From contig JAXMOE010000005.1 in NCBI GenBank assembly GCA_034670025.1, forward strand, positions 1 to 64,000: DNA of 64,000 nt. The letters are read 5' to 3'. A program made the translations under genes and the position numbers. Below the pieces are notes generated by a model. The model was not told the DNA's origin. It searched no databases and saw nothing but the letters and a program-made list of their open reading frames with translations. Of the stretch, positions 53,230 to 62,276 are shown piece by piece (within the stretch, counting starts at the first letter, position 1; each line of letters starts with the position of its first letter). This stretch comes from PGYR01 sp034670025. Lineage in GTDB: Bacteria; Bacteroidota; Ignavibacteria; Kapaibacteriales; UBA2268.

Positions 53230-53697
53230 TTAATCATTCCCAGGTATAGATTCAGGCCAAGATTTTCTGTATTCCTCTACAGTCTTTTTGTAATCATTGG
53301 CTAATTTTTCTTCATCGTGTTCGGAGAATATGTCTTTTGACTTTTTGAAGAAATCCTCTTCCTCATCTTCTAAGTGATGGTCAACTTTGTGGCTAAGTTC
53401 TTCCATCGTAATCTTCCACTGCGAAGAGCTCATATCCAACCCCTCTAACTTCTCAATCAACTCATCTATTTCGTGATGCTCAGCCATTCCGTGTCTTGCG
53501 TCTTCCTGCATTTCGTCAGTATCAATCAGCGGTTTATAAAAATGACGTTCTTCTGCTACTTCGTGCACTTCCAATTCTTTTCTTAATTCCTTCCAAAGCT
53601 CCTTTCTTTCATCGCTTTCACCAACAGTTTCTAGTAATTTACTGCATAGGTCTCTTTGTATCTCGTGGTCTTCTTTTATCGCTTTATATATTTTCAT
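53230..53697 (-). CDS. Hemerythrin-like HHE domain protein
   Basis: 155 residues, all-helical. Histidines and acidic residues lie at hemerythrin-like spacing: KEDHEIQRDL, EVHEVAEERHFYKPL, MAEHHEIDELI and HKVDHHLEDEEEDFF. The domain binds a di-iron centre and senses or carries O2 or NO, or stores iron. No fused partner domain. Confidence 0.88.
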   Translation of the reverse strand: MKIYKAIKEDHEIQRDLCSKLLETVGESDERKELWKELRKELEVHEVAEERHFYKPLIDTDEMQEDARHGMAEHHEIDELIEKLEGLDMSSSQWKITMEELSHKVDHHLEDEEEDFFKKSKDIFSEHDEEKLANDYKKTVEEYRKSWPESIPGND

Positions 53698-53935
53698 TTC
53701 TTTTACTCCTATTAGTTATGAATTCTAATTGATTGTACTATTGACGACAAAACAAATGAAAAGTTGTTTGTAAGAAATAGATATTGTTAATCCATTGGTC
53801 TGACTTAGGGAGTACACATTAATCACAAGCGGCGGAAGTCGACCATTCAAAAACACAATATACTAATTTTCTTAGAACTACATTCCCTTTTTACATAAAT
53901 TACCAGCTATAAATAACCACAAAACAAAAACTCAT
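53698..53935. other. 238-bp divergent intergenic region
   Basis: Lies between the hemerythrin-like gene (minus) and the EamA transporter gene (plus). I see no hairpin, clear promoter consensus or repeat in it; promoters of both genes must lie here. Confidence 0.4.
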
Positions 53936-54859
53936 TTGCAATCATTAGACAACAGAACCAAAGGAATTATATTTGCAGGTATTACTGCACTTTTCTGGGG
54001 ATTCCTCGGTATATTCCTCAAGATAGCACTCAATGAACTTGATGCTATGACTATAATCTGGTGCCGTTTTTTGATCGCTTTTATTTTCTTAAGTGGCTGG
54101 ATTGCAATCAAAAAACCAGAGCAGTTTGGTATATTCAAAAAGATGCCACCGCTGTTGGTGGTCGCAGGGCTGTCGCTTGGGTTTAACTACATTGGCTATA
54201 TGAAGGGCGTTGAGCTGGCAGGGCCAGCCACCGCTCAGGTGCTCATACAAACCGCTCAGGTTATGCTCGTAGCAGTTGGAATTTTTCTTTTCAAAGAGAA
54301 AGTTACACGTCAACAGCTCGTAGGGTTTGCTATTGTGTCAGTCGGTTTTATACTGTTTTACAGCGAATCACTCACCTCATTTGCCACTGAACGAGAGACC
54401 TATGATGTTGGTGTTCTCTATACTCTCTTTGGGGCAGTTGTTTGGGTGGTCTATGCTGCTATTCAAAAGAAGTTAGTCGAACGTTATTCGGCTCAGCAGC
54501 TCAACATGGTGCTTTACTTAGTGCCAACGCTTATGTTTGTATGGGTGGCGGACTTTTCGGCACTTGCAAACCTGTCATTTTCTATGTGGCTATTAGTCAT
54601 ATTTTTGGGACTCAATACATTGATTGCTTACGGCACTTTGGCAGAATCATTTAAGTATCTGGAAGCATCTAAAGTGAGTATAATCATTACCCTCAACCCA
54701 ATAATTACTATTTCTACACTCACCATTATGGCACTTCTTGAGGTCACAATTATTCAAACAACTGTAATAAGTGTGCTTGGCTTCATAGGGGCTGTACTCG
54801 TTGTGTTTGGAGCGATATTGGCAGTAGCAAAAAGAAAGAAAAAAACACTTGCAAAATAA
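53936..54859 (+). CDS. EamA/DMT-family transporter
   Basis: 307 residues with ten membrane helices in two EamA repeats. It shows GIIFAGITALFWGFLGIFLK in the first and GVLYTLFGAVVWVVYAAIQKK in the second. The start is TTG (53936); the next Met (residue 38) falls after the first helix, so TTG is needed. The family exports metabolites, often amino acids or purines. Confidence 0.87.
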   Translation: MQSLDNRTKGIIFAGITALFWGFLGIFLKIALNELDAMTIIWCRFLIAFIFLSGWIAIKKPEQFGIFKKMPPLLVVAGLSLGFNYIGYMKGVELAGPATAQVLIQTAQVMLVAVGIFLFKEKVTRQQLVGFAIVSVGFILFYSESLTSFATERETYDVGVLYTLFGAVVWVVYAAIQKKLVERYSAQQLNMVLYLVPTLMFVWVADFSALANLSFSMWLLVIFLGLNTLIAYGTLAESFKYLEASKVSIIITLNPIITISTLTIMALLEVTIIQTTVISVLGFIGAVLVVFGAILAVAKRKKKTLAK

Positions 54860-55023
54860 ATTTTATTTGCTAAATTGTCTTGACAAATGTAGCTTTCAAT
54901 CCAATAACTTTCTTATATATGAGTCTTATTTGTATCTTTTATTAACAATGTGTAATAATAGTGTTTAAATCAACAGAAAATTATAAAATATAAATTAATA
55001 TTATTAATAATATCGGAGTACTT

Positions 55024-57222
55024 ATGAAATCCTTTTTCCGCGTTCTCATTCTATCACTTGTCACCCTTACGCTTAACACAAGCGACACCTTAGCCCAAAG
55101 CGAGGGCGGCCGTATGGCATTCGGTATTAACGGTGGAGCAGTAAAGTATTGGGGAGAGTTCACTGACAACCAACTTTGGTTTGGTGGCGATGCATTCCTT
55201 AGGTATAACATAATATCTGAACTTTCTATCCAAGCTACTTTCGGTATTTCACAAATAAGATACAAAACTGACCCCGATGCAATTGGGCAATATCCAGATT
55301 ACTTTGGACCAAATGCTCAAGAAGGTGATATATATCCTAATTCTAACACATCTATAAGTGACAAAAATGCAATTCGTGTCAATACTTACGAAATGTATTT
55401 GACATACAACTTCTTCGATCATGAAAAATTTGTACCTTACTTATTCGGTGGTGTTGGACTAATGAACTTTGAGCCAAAATCTGGCGAGTCTGCTTCTTTT
55501 GGTCCACTACCTAACAATGCAAATGGAGTTTATGATAAGAATCAAGTTGTATTCCCTGTCGGGTTCGGTTACGAAATGTACCTAACAGACAACTTGGTTT
55601 TTAACGGTAGAGCAACATTCCGATTCACGGGCACAGATTACTTAGATGATTTGAGTCCAGCAGAAGACCCAGCAGCTGGCGATGCAAATGATGCATTCAT
55701 GACGTTTGGTCTTGGATTCTCTTATTACATTTTAGGCGATGCAGACTATGACAATGATGGACTAACTAATAGTAAAGAAAAAGAATTAGGTACAGACCCC
55801 AATATCCCAGACACTGATGGCGATGGTCTATTAGACGGAGAAGAGTTCCTAACTTACCACTCTGACCCATTGAAAAAAGACACTGATGATGATGGATTAG
55901 ACGATTTTAAAGAAGTAACAGAAACTAAGACTGACCCAAGTAAAGCTGATGGCGATTCTGATGGCTTGAAAGATGGCGAAGAGTTGGCTAGAAAGACCGA
56001 CCCAATGAACCCAGATAGCGATGACGATGGACTATTAGATGGCGAAGAAGTTTCTAAATACGAAACAAATCCTTTAGTAGCTGACACAGATAAAGATGGT
56101 TTGTCTGATGGTGATGAAGTACAATCGTACAACACAGACCCCAAAGCAAAAGACACTGACGGCGACGGGCTTTCGGACGGCGACGAGGTAAATAAATATA
56201 AGACTAACCCAGCACAATCAGACAGCGACCAAGACGGACTGACTGATGGACTGGAAGTAAACACTCACAAGACTGACCCTATGAAGCCAGACACAGACGG
56301 TGATGGGCTAATGGATGGTGCTGAGGTGAATGAACATGGTTCCGACCCTCAGAAAGTAGATTCGGATGGCGATGGACTTAGTGACGGTGACGAAGTTAGA
56401 AAATACAAAACTAACCCAGTTAGCGATGACACGGATAGGGATGGACTGACCGACGGTGATGAAATAAACAAGCACAAGACTGACCCAACTATGAAAGATA
56501 CTGATGGTGATGGTCTAACTGACGGCGATGAAGTAAATAAATATAAGACTAACCCATTAGAAAAAGATACTGACGGTGATGGACTTATGGACGGTGAGGA
56601 AGTAAACAAATATAAGACTGACCCGAACAAACCAGACACTGACGGCGATACGCTTTCTGATGGAGTTGAGGTAAATAAAACTAATACTGATCCATTGAAC
56701 CCAGACACTGATGGCGACACAATAAACGATGCAGAAGATGATTGCCCATTAGTAAAAGGTAAGCCGAGCACGGAAGAAGGTAAACACGGTTGCCCACAAG
56801 CTCCAAAGATTGGTACTAAAGTGGACTTCCCCGACATCTTGTTCATAGTGAACACAGATAAGTTCAACTACGATTACCCTGGTACTGCTCAGAACTTAGC
56901 TAAACTACTTAGCTACGTGCAACAGTGCGAAGGAATAGAAGTGCTAATTGGTGGACACGCTTCGAGCGAAGGTGCTGACGATTACAATCAGAAGCTATCA
57001 GAAAAGAGAGCTAAGAAAGTAAGAGAATGGTTGATGGAGCAAGGAGTAAATCCTAGTAAGGTTTCTGGATTTATCGGCTACGGCGAAAGACAACCGAAAG
57101 TACAAGAGCCAACTGGCAAAGAGCTGAAGAATACTTCGAAAGAGGATTTGGAAGCGATAAGAAAACAAAATAGAAGAATATCTGTAGAGGTTACTAAAAC
57201 TTGCGACGAAGGCAAGAAGTAA
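55024..57222 (+). CDS. OmpA-family protein with 15 thrombospondin type 3-like repeats
   Basis: 732 residues. A signal peptide (1-24) is followed by an N-terminal outer-membrane barrel region (about 25-240; MAFGINGG, FGLGFSYYILG). Residues about 241-578 then hold 15 repeats of 23 residues of the type DTDGDGLxDGxEVNKYKTNP, each a calcium-binding TSP3-like loop. An OmpA C-terminal domain (about 595-732; DILFIVNTDKFNYDYPG, GGHASSEG, LSEKRAKKVREWL) binds peptidoglycan. The stalk probably spans the periplasm, tying the barrel to the wall. It has its own terminator at 57252-57276 and a CGGAGTA ribosome-binding site. Confidence 0.93.
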   Translation: MKSFFRVLILSLVTLTLNTSDTLAQSEGGRMAFGINGGAVKYWGEFTDNQLWFGGDAFLRYNIISELSIQATFGISQIRYKTDPDAIGQYPDYFGPNAQEGDIYPNSNTSISDKNAIRVNTYEMYLTYNFFDHEKFVPYLFGGVGLMNFEPKSGESASFGPLPNNANGVYDKNQVVFPVGFGYEMYLTDNLVFNGRATFRFTGTDYLDDLSPAEDPAAGDANDAFMTFGLGFSYYILGDADYDNDGLTNSKEKELGTDPNIPDTDGDGLLDGEEFLTYHSDPLKKDTDDDGLDDFKEVTETKTDPSKADGDSDGLKDGEELARKTDPMNPDSDDDGLLDGEEVSKYETNPLVADTDKDGLSDGDEVQSYNTDPKAKDTDGDGLSDGDEVNKYKTNPAQSDSDQDGLTDGLEVNTHKTDPMKPDTDGDGLMDGAEVNEHGSDPQKVDSDGDGLSDGDEVRKYKTNPVSDDTDRDGLTDGDEINKHKTDPTMKDTDGDGLTDGDEVNKYKTNPLEKDTDGDGLMDGEEVNKYKTDPNKPDTDGDTLSDGVEVNKTNTDPLNPDTDGDTINDAEDDCPLVKGKPSTEEGKHGCPQAPKIGTKVDFPDILFIVNTDKFNYDYPGTAQNLAKLLSYVQQCEGIEVLIGGHASSEGADDYNQKLSEKRAKKVREWLMEQGVNPSKVSGFIGYGERQPKVQEPTGKELKNTSKEDLEAIRKQNRRISVEVTKTCDEGKK

Positions 57223-57251
57223 CTGACTGACAGATTACAATTAGACTTGAT

Positions 57252-57282
57252 AAGGGTTGCAGAAATGCAGCCCTTTTTTTAT
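57252..57282 (+). terminator. Terminator of the OmpA gene
   Basis: AAGGGTTGCA/TGCAGCCCTT arms (57252-57261, 57266-57275) with a GAAA loop and one G-T wobble, followed by TTTTTT. Located 30 bp after the stop. Confidence 0.88.
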
Positions 57283-57318
57283 ATTGGTTTATCTGTTAAT
57301 TACTTACTTGAGCAAACT

Positions 57319-58581
57319 ATGAAATTACTTCGAATATTATTACTGTTATTGATACCTGCTTTCTCTTTGAGTATATTAACTTCAACTCTTAGCTCTAAAG
57401 AATTAAATAAATTATCAATTCATCCTGAGATAGATAATAGTATTTTAGGAGCAATAAATGTTGGTAATGATTATATTGATATCTACACAACAATAGCAGG
57501 ATTCAGGTTCAGTAAAGATTTCAAGTTAATTGAGAAATTTATTGAGCTTGATACTACTCTTGCAAATATTGTTAGAATCAACTCTGTTGACTATTTGAAT
57601 AATAAAATATACATTGGTACTCATCATTTTGGACTATTAGTTTTAAATGATAATTTAGAAATAATCGAAGATTATACGGCAGAAAATTCTAAAATGAATT
57701 TTAGCAAATCTTGTGGTACCTCTTATGATAGTACAAACGGAAGTGTTATATCAAAAACTTGTGGTTTAAGTCTTTTTCATATAGATAAGAATGGCGAGCA
57801 GCTGAGTTCTTTTTTGAACTGGGGAAACATTGATGAATTCAACATTATAGATAATAAGTATTACATTAGTTTTACCAGTTATGATGGTAATAATCAAAAA
57901 GGGAATATTGTTAGGACGAATAATTCTTTTGAAATTTTAGATACAATGAAATTTGACAATCAAGTTGATTTTAATGATTATACAAGGATTACTGAAATTA
58001 AAGAGATTGAAAATCATATTTGCTATTATTTATTTGGTAGTAAAGAGTTAGTAGTAATTGAAAATAAAACATCAGGTGAAAATAATTATTTGAAACTAAA
58101 CGATATCGGCATAAAGTTTCTTATCGATTTTAAAGAGATTGATGGGAATTTGGCACTTTGCACAACAAATGGAATTTTTGAATATGACTTTGATACGAAA
58201 TCTATTCAGCAAGTTCCAATAAACAATAGTCAAGCAAATAGACAGGACTCAACATTCAGGGATCTAGATAAATTTGGAGAGAAGAGTTATTTGGCGGCTT
58301 CAGGTAATGGAGTGTATATACTTGATGAAATAACTAATGTTATCGAGAAAAATAATTTTTATCAGTCACAATACTTTAGACTAAAGCAAAATGTTTTAAA
58401 TGCTAAAGTTCCAAATCTAAATTTAAAAATATATAATCTACATGGACATCTAATTAATTCATTTAATAATTTCACTTCAATTAATCTTGATAAATTAGCT
58501 CTTAGTACTGGAATATATAATTTAATAATATCAAAAAATAATTCAGTTATAGGTCTCGAGAAATTTATTAAAGTGCAATAA
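57319..58581 (+). CDS. T9SS-sorted secreted protein, AT-rich
   Basis: 420 residues from the ATG at 57319. A frame reaching back to 57247 runs through the OmpA terminator and is not credible; this start gives the signal MKLLRILLLLLIPAFSLS. The middle (about 60-340) has repeating YIDIY/YLNNKIYIGTHHFG-type strands suggesting a beta-propeller. The end (about 345-420; LKIYNLHGHLIN, STGIYNLIIS) is a T9SS type A sorting domain. Codon use is more AT-rich than the neighbours, which may indicate recent acquisition or relaxed selection. Function not known. Confidence 0.78.
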   Translation: MKLLRILLLLLIPAFSLSILTSTLSSKELNKLSIHPEIDNSILGAINVGNDYIDIYTTIAGFRFSKDFKLIEKFIELDTTLANIVRINSVDYLNNKIYIGTHHFGLLVLNDNLEIIEDYTAENSKMNFSKSCGTSYDSTNGSVISKTCGLSLFHIDKNGEQLSSFLNWGNIDEFNIIDNKYYISFTSYDGNNQKGNIVRTNNSFEILDTMKFDNQVDFNDYTRITEIKEIENHICYYLFGSKELVVIENKTSGENNYLKLNDIGIKFLIDFKEIDGNLALCTTNGIFEYDFDTKSIQQVPINNSQANRQDSTFRDLDKFGEKSYLAASGNGVYILDEITNVIEKNNFYQSQYFRLKQNVLNAKVPNLNLKIYNLHGHLINSFNNFTSINLDKLALSTGIYNLIISKNNSVIGLEKFIKVQ

Positions 58582-58670
58582 TTTATTAAATAGGATTATC
58601 CAATCTAGTCTATTTCGTTATAAATAGCAACGGTACATTTATTACTAAGTTTGTAAAGGAGTAGTAACCC

Positions 58671-59060
58671 ATGAACCCAGAAATACAACAATTCAACGAA
58701 AGTCAGTTACCTGCTGACAGAGATATATGCAACACTCTTGCAGTGGCAATTGGTCAAGAGTTGACTGAAGCAGAGTGCAAGATATGGCACGCACACCCAG
58801 TTTGGTTTTTGGAGGGCAACCCAACCGCTGGGTATAGCAAAGAGAAGAATGGCGTAAGGTTGATGTTCTGGAGTGGTGCTGACTTCGACGAAGAGCGACT
58901 TACTAAAATAGGAAAGACGTTCAAAGATGCCTCGATCTATTACAACGATGTTAGTGAAATAAACATAGATGATATAAATCGATGGCTACAAAAATCAAGG
59001 GAAATTCAGTGGGATTACAAAAACGTTGCTAAGCGAAAAGGAAAGTTAGTGAAGCTGTAA
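58671..59060 (+). CDS. DUF1801-type protein
   Basis: 129 residues. It has WHAHPVWFLEGNPTAGY and VRLMFWSGADFDEERL segments of the YdhG-like/DUF1801 fold, a small cytosolic domain of unknown function. 13 bp before the uracil-DNA glycosylase-family gene, so possibly co-transcribed. Confidence 0.8.
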   Translation: MNPEIQQFNESQLPADRDICNTLAVAIGQELTEAECKIWHAHPVWFLEGNPTAGYSKEKNGVRLMFWSGADFDEERLTKIGKTFKDASIYYNDVSEINIDDINRWLQKSREIQWDYKNVAKRKGKLVKL

Positions 59061-59073
59061 ACCACAAATCAAT

Positions 59074-59643
59074 ATGAACCACCTACTCCAACAAATCAGA
59101 AGCTGCACAGTGTGTGAACCAGAGCTGCCACTGGGTGCTAACCCTGTGCTGTCACTAAACAAATCATCAAAGATTGCTGTAATTGGTCAAGCGCCAGTAA
59201 CAAAAGTTCATGCGTCAGGTATTCCGTGGGATGACCAGAGCGGCAAGCTGCTACGACTTTGGCTTGGTGTTACAGATGAGCAGTTCTACAATCCTGATAA
59301 TTTTGCAATAGTGCCTATGGGGTTTTGCTACCCTGGTAAGGGCAAGTCTGGTGATTTGCCACCCAGGAAGGAATGTGCACCACTGTGGCACGATAAGATT
59401 TTCGCCCACACCAAGAATCTGGAATTAATTCTACTGATTGGAATGTATTCACAGAAGTACTACCTCGGTAAGAATATGAAGCGAACACTGACAGAGACGG
59501 TGAGAAATTATAAGGAGTATATGCCCAAATATTTCCCAATGCCACACCCTTCACCTCGCAACCGAATATGGCTAAAGAAAAATCCTTGGTTCGAGGAAGA
59601 GAATATTCCTCATTTGAAGGAATTGGTTAGTGGGGTATTGTAA
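59074..59643 (+). CDS. Uracil-DNA glycosylase-family protein
   Basis: 189 residues. The early CTVCEPELPLG, VIGQAPVTKVHASGIPWDDQSG, VPMGFCYPGKGKSGDLPPRKEC and late MPHPSPRNRIW segments are those of the uracil-DNA glycosylase fold. It belongs to the branch often annotated only as a UDG-family protein. It may remove uracil from DNA or have a diverged substrate. Confidence 0.85.
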   Translation: MNHLLQQIRSCTVCEPELPLGANPVLSLNKSSKIAVIGQAPVTKVHASGIPWDDQSGKLLRLWLGVTDEQFYNPDNFAIVPMGFCYPGKGKSGDLPPRKECAPLWHDKIFAHTKNLELILLIGMYSQKYYLGKNMKRTLTETVRNYKEYMPKYFPMPHPSPRNRIWLKKNPWFEEENIPHLKELVSGVL

Positions 59644-59669
59644 AAACCTATGGATTTAATTAACTTTTT

Positions 59670-59687
59670 TGTAACTTATTCGTTACA
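59670..59687. promoter_or_regulatory. Palindromic operator upstream of the solo XRE gene
   Basis: TGTAAC-N6-GTTACA (59670-59675, 59682-59687), a perfect 6-bp inverted repeat 35 bp upstream of the XRE start, of the type bound by antitoxin-like XRE dimers. Binding is inferred. Confidence 0.5.
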
Positions 59688-59722
59688 TTCATATATGCGT
59701 GACATTGAAATATCAAGGGATC

Positions 59723-60007
59723 ATGAGAACTGTTAAAGCAAAAGAATTAATCGATAAAAAATACGGCACGTTAATCACTAAAGAGCGAGTAGAATTTCGC
59801 GAAGACGCCTACTCGTACTATTTTGGTGAGATAATCAGAGCTCGAAGAAAAGAACTGAAATTAACTCAAGAAGAATTGGCAAAGAAAGTAGGAAAAAAAA
59901 GACCGTATATCTCCAGAGTTGAGCGAGGAGAGGATATACAACTGTCAAATTTTGCATTGATTGCTAATGCTCTCGGTCTGACTATTGAAATAAAAGGGAT
60001 GAGGTAG
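59723..60007 (+). CDS. XRE-family regulator (HigA-antitoxin-like), without a toxin partner
   Basis: 94 residues from the ATG at 59723 (an in-frame GTG at 59699 is less likely). The Cro/C1 helix-turn-helix spans about 38-90 (RRKELKLTQEELAKKVGKK, YISRVERGEDI). The arrangement is that of HigA-type antitoxins, normally encoded just after HigB. Upstream is instead a uracil-DNA glycosylase-family gene, and no HigB-like frame is visible. It converges with the next gene, whose stop lies 1 bp away. Confidence 0.78.
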   Translation: MRTVKAKELIDKKYGTLITKERVEFREDAYSYYFGEIIRARRKELKLTQEELAKKVGKKRPYISRVERGEDIQLSNFALIANALGLTIEIKGMR

Positions 60008-60008
60008 G

Positions 60009-60461
60009 TTAGTTTCTCTGCTTTTTCCAGTTTATCCACTCATCCCCAGACACAACTTTTTTTAACTCTGTTTTGAGTATCTTTTGGTATAATCCAATTA
60101 TTAATCTTGATTGCTCCTCATAATCCTTAATATACAATTCGGGTTTGTATTGTTTCACCAAATCACTTTTCTTAATTCTACCTTCTGTTATTACTTCCAC
60201 GTAATCAGCTATACTAAAGTGATTAAAGCCTATGCTATTAGAAATTAATTGAAAAATGCTATCTTGCTTAATAGACTTCGAAATAACAATCTCTGGTGTC
60301 CCAGAGCCGTTAAAAACAATCGTAACACTTCTTACTGCACTCTTGTTAGAGTACAAAAACTCGAATTCAGACTTATTGTCATGCCGAACTAAACACTCAA
60401 GCTCATAGCCAAAGTCTTCTTCTAAAAAAGAGAAATAATTTCTAATGTCATCGTATGTCAT
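60009..60461 (-). CDS. Unknown protein with repeat-embedded start codon
   Basis: 150 residues, no signal peptide. It opens MTYDDIRNYFSFLEEDFGYELE and has a mixed alpha/beta composition. It resembles in size and placement small immunity-like or accessory cytoplasmic proteins, but no family is recognised. The ATG at 60461 lies in a 10-bp tandem repeat that supplies ATGs in all three frames. Confidence 0.6.
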   Translation of the reverse strand: MTYDDIRNYFSFLEEDFGYELECLVRHDNKSEFEFLYSNKSAVRSVTIVFNGSGTPEIVISKSIKQDSIFQLISNSIGFNHFSIADYVEVITEGRIKKSDLVKQYKPELYIKDYEEQSRLIIGLYQKILKTELKKVVSGDEWINWKKQRN

Positions 60462-60476
60462 CGTATGTTATCATAT
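60447..60476. repeat. Three 10-bp tandem repeats over a start codon
   Basis: TGTCATCGTA TGTCATCGTA and the variant TGTTATCATA run in tandem. On the minus strand they give ATGs at 60474, 60461 and 60451, each in a different frame; only 60461 opens the 150-residue frame. Gain or loss of one unit would shift spacing and frame. Confidence 0.6.
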
Positions 60477-60497
60477 TTAATATTCTAATCTAAGGAG

Positions 60498-61538
60498 TTA
60501 ATCCAACCACTCATATATCTCACTCGCATTTACAAATTTATCATTTTCTAATATACTCAAACCTTGCCAGCTCGTCACCCATATTCTGCCGTTGCTGTCT
60601 TGGTCTATTCCCAATATATTATTGCTTACTAACCCATCTTCTGTCGTGTAATTAGTAAATGTATTCCCATCATACTTGTAAACTCCTTTGCTCTCTGTTG
60701 TAAACCATCTATTCCCAGAGCTATCGCTTATTATTTTTCTGATTTCGTAAGCTGCAACTTTCTCTAATTCCTTATATCTTGTGAATTTTTTGCCATCAAA
60801 CTTTACTATCCCTTCATAAAAAGTGCCAATCCATACATTACCTTTTCCGTCTTCCAAAAATGACGAAACAAAATTATCTGGCAGGCCTTGCTTAGTAGTT
60901 ATTTGATCAAACATCCCTTTATCATAAGTCCATATACCATTTCCATCCATTCCTATCAGCAATCTACCATCACTTAATTCCACTATATCGACTACTCTAT
61001 TCTCAGAAATCATAGACCGAGTATCAGTCACTTTGGATTTTGGTAATTCTATCGATTGGAACTTATCATTTTCAAATTTACAAAGCCCCTCTGCTGTTCC
61101 TACCCAGAGTATATTGTCTTTATCTAATCCCATTGACCAAACATCATCACTTGGTAAGCCATCCTCAGTAGTAAACTTATTAAATTCAGTACCATTATAA
61201 GATATTACCCCATCTGAGCTACCGAACCAAACAACTCCATTGCCATCCTCTACTATATCCCTAACTGCACTACCTACACCAATATATTTATAATACTTAG
61301 TTAATTTAGTTCCGTCATACCTAACTAACCCATCACAATTAGTTCCGAACCAATAGTTGCCTTTGCTATCATTGTGTACAGTCCAAACAAACTCTGACAC
61401 AGCCCCTCTAATATCTGTATGTATTTGTTCGAAAACAGGCATTTTAGAGCTTTTGATCTCTTGTTCACTTTGCTTAGATTGAATTGGCAAACTGATAATT
61501 ATGAGACATATAAAGAAAATGATTTTTGTTTTTTTCAT
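60498..61538 (-). CDS. Secreted two-component-regulator-type beta-propeller protein
   Basis: 346 residues. A signal peptide (1-21, ending near IQSKQ) precedes a chain of Reg_prop repeats, each with a W(I/V/F)GT/GS strand (WFGTNCDGLVRYDG, VVWFGSSDGVISYNG, ILWVGTAEGLCKFE, NVWIGTFYEGIVKFDG, RIWVTSWQGLSILE). These propellers form the sensor part of hybrid two-component systems in Bacteroidota, but no kinase or membrane helix follows here. It is a free-standing periplasmic or secreted ligand-binding propeller. Confidence 0.87.
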   Translation of the reverse strand: MKKTKIIFFICLIIISLPIQSKQSEQEIKSSKMPVFEQIHTDIRGAVSEFVWTVHNDSKGNYWFGTNCDGLVRYDGTKLTKYYKYIGVGSAVRDIVEDGNGVVWFGSSDGVISYNGTEFNKFTTEDGLPSDDVWSMGLDKDNILWVGTAEGLCKFENDKFQSIELPKSKVTDTRSMISENRVVDIVELSDGRLLIGMDGNGIWTYDKGMFDQITTKQGLPDNFVSSFLEDGKGNVWIGTFYEGIVKFDGKKFTRYKELEKVAAYEIRKIISDSSGNRWFTTESKGVYKYDGNTFTNYTTEDGLVSNNILGIDQDSNGRIWVTSWQGLSILENDKFVNASEIYEWLD

Positions 61539-61661
61539 AAATAAGGTACAGTTTTATAGTGTTTTAAGTTACATTTTAGAAATAAATATTTGCTAAATAT
61601 GCTTTTTTTTTTAACTTAGTTGAGAATCACATTTACTTACCTTAATTAGAGGATTATTAAA

Positions 61662-62216
61662 ATGAAGAATTTAATATTAATTATCACAGCATCGTTACTG
61701 TTTTTTGCTTGCAAAGACGACAACCCCACAGACAAATCGGATGATGATATTCGGACAGAATACACAATAGAAGAATTAGAAAGTGACCCCAATTGGGTTG
61801 AGTTCACTGACTTCAGAGAAGTTGAACCTCCGTGTATATATCGAGAAGTTTATCAATTAGGGACAGTTTGTAAAACAGAAAACAAACTCAACGAACTTTA
61901 CAAAAAATCAAAAGAGATAACCGACAAATGGGAAGATTACTGCGACGAAGATAATGATGGATTTGAGTTTAATTTCGCCGATAGCACTTTATTATTTTTC
62001 TTCTCCGATATTGATGGTGGTTCCCCAAAAACTGAACGCAAAATATTCTATAATCAATCGAAAGACAAATATGTTTACATTCTCAAATATGGTCCAACAG
62101 TTGGAACTTATGAAGGTGCATATTGGTCTGAACACATAGCATTGCCAAAAATATCAAACAATGCTACTTTTGTTTTTGATACTACATTGACTTGGGCGTA
62201 TTTGGAAAATCAATAG
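61662..62216 (+). CDS. Lipoprotein of unknown function
   Basis: 184 residues with lipobox LLFFACKDD (Cys 17), then a Asp-rich spacer. The mature part has about four Cys and an alternating strand pattern; no family is recognised. It is a single gene ending at the terminator 62244-62276. Confidence 0.65.
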   Translation: MKNLILIITASLLFFACKDDNPTDKSDDDIRTEYTIEELESDPNWVEFTDFREVEPPCIYREVYQLGTVCKTENKLNELYKKSKEITDKWEDYCDEDNDGFEFNFADSTLLFFFSDIDGGSPKTERKIFYNQSKDKYVYILKYGPTVGTYEGAYWSEHIALPKISNNATFVFDTTLTWAYLENQ

Positions 62217-62243
62217 TTAAGAACACTAACTCAAAATTTCATT

Positions 62244-62276
62244 AAATCTACTCTCATCAAAGGGTAGATTTTTTTC
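62244..62276 (+). terminator. Terminator of the preceding lipoprotein gene
   Basis: AAATCTACTCT/AGGGTAGATTT stem (62244-62254, 62261-62271, one G-T pair) with a CATCAA loop, followed by T. Its T tract overlaps the first unit of the 41-bp repeat. Confidence 0.8.

Noticed and set aside
55740..56755. CRISPR-like array
   Set aside because: The period of 69 bp is constant, with no unique spacers, and the repeats encode a protein stalk.
55854..56867. Two long Ser/Pro-rich minus-strand frames opposite the OmpA stalk
   Set aside because: Antisense image of the DTDGDGL repeats; the sense strand gives a full OmpA protein.
57247..57318. N-terminal extension of the T9SS cargo protein
   Set aside because: Lies in the OmpA terminator hairpin; the ATG at 57319 begins a normal signal peptide.
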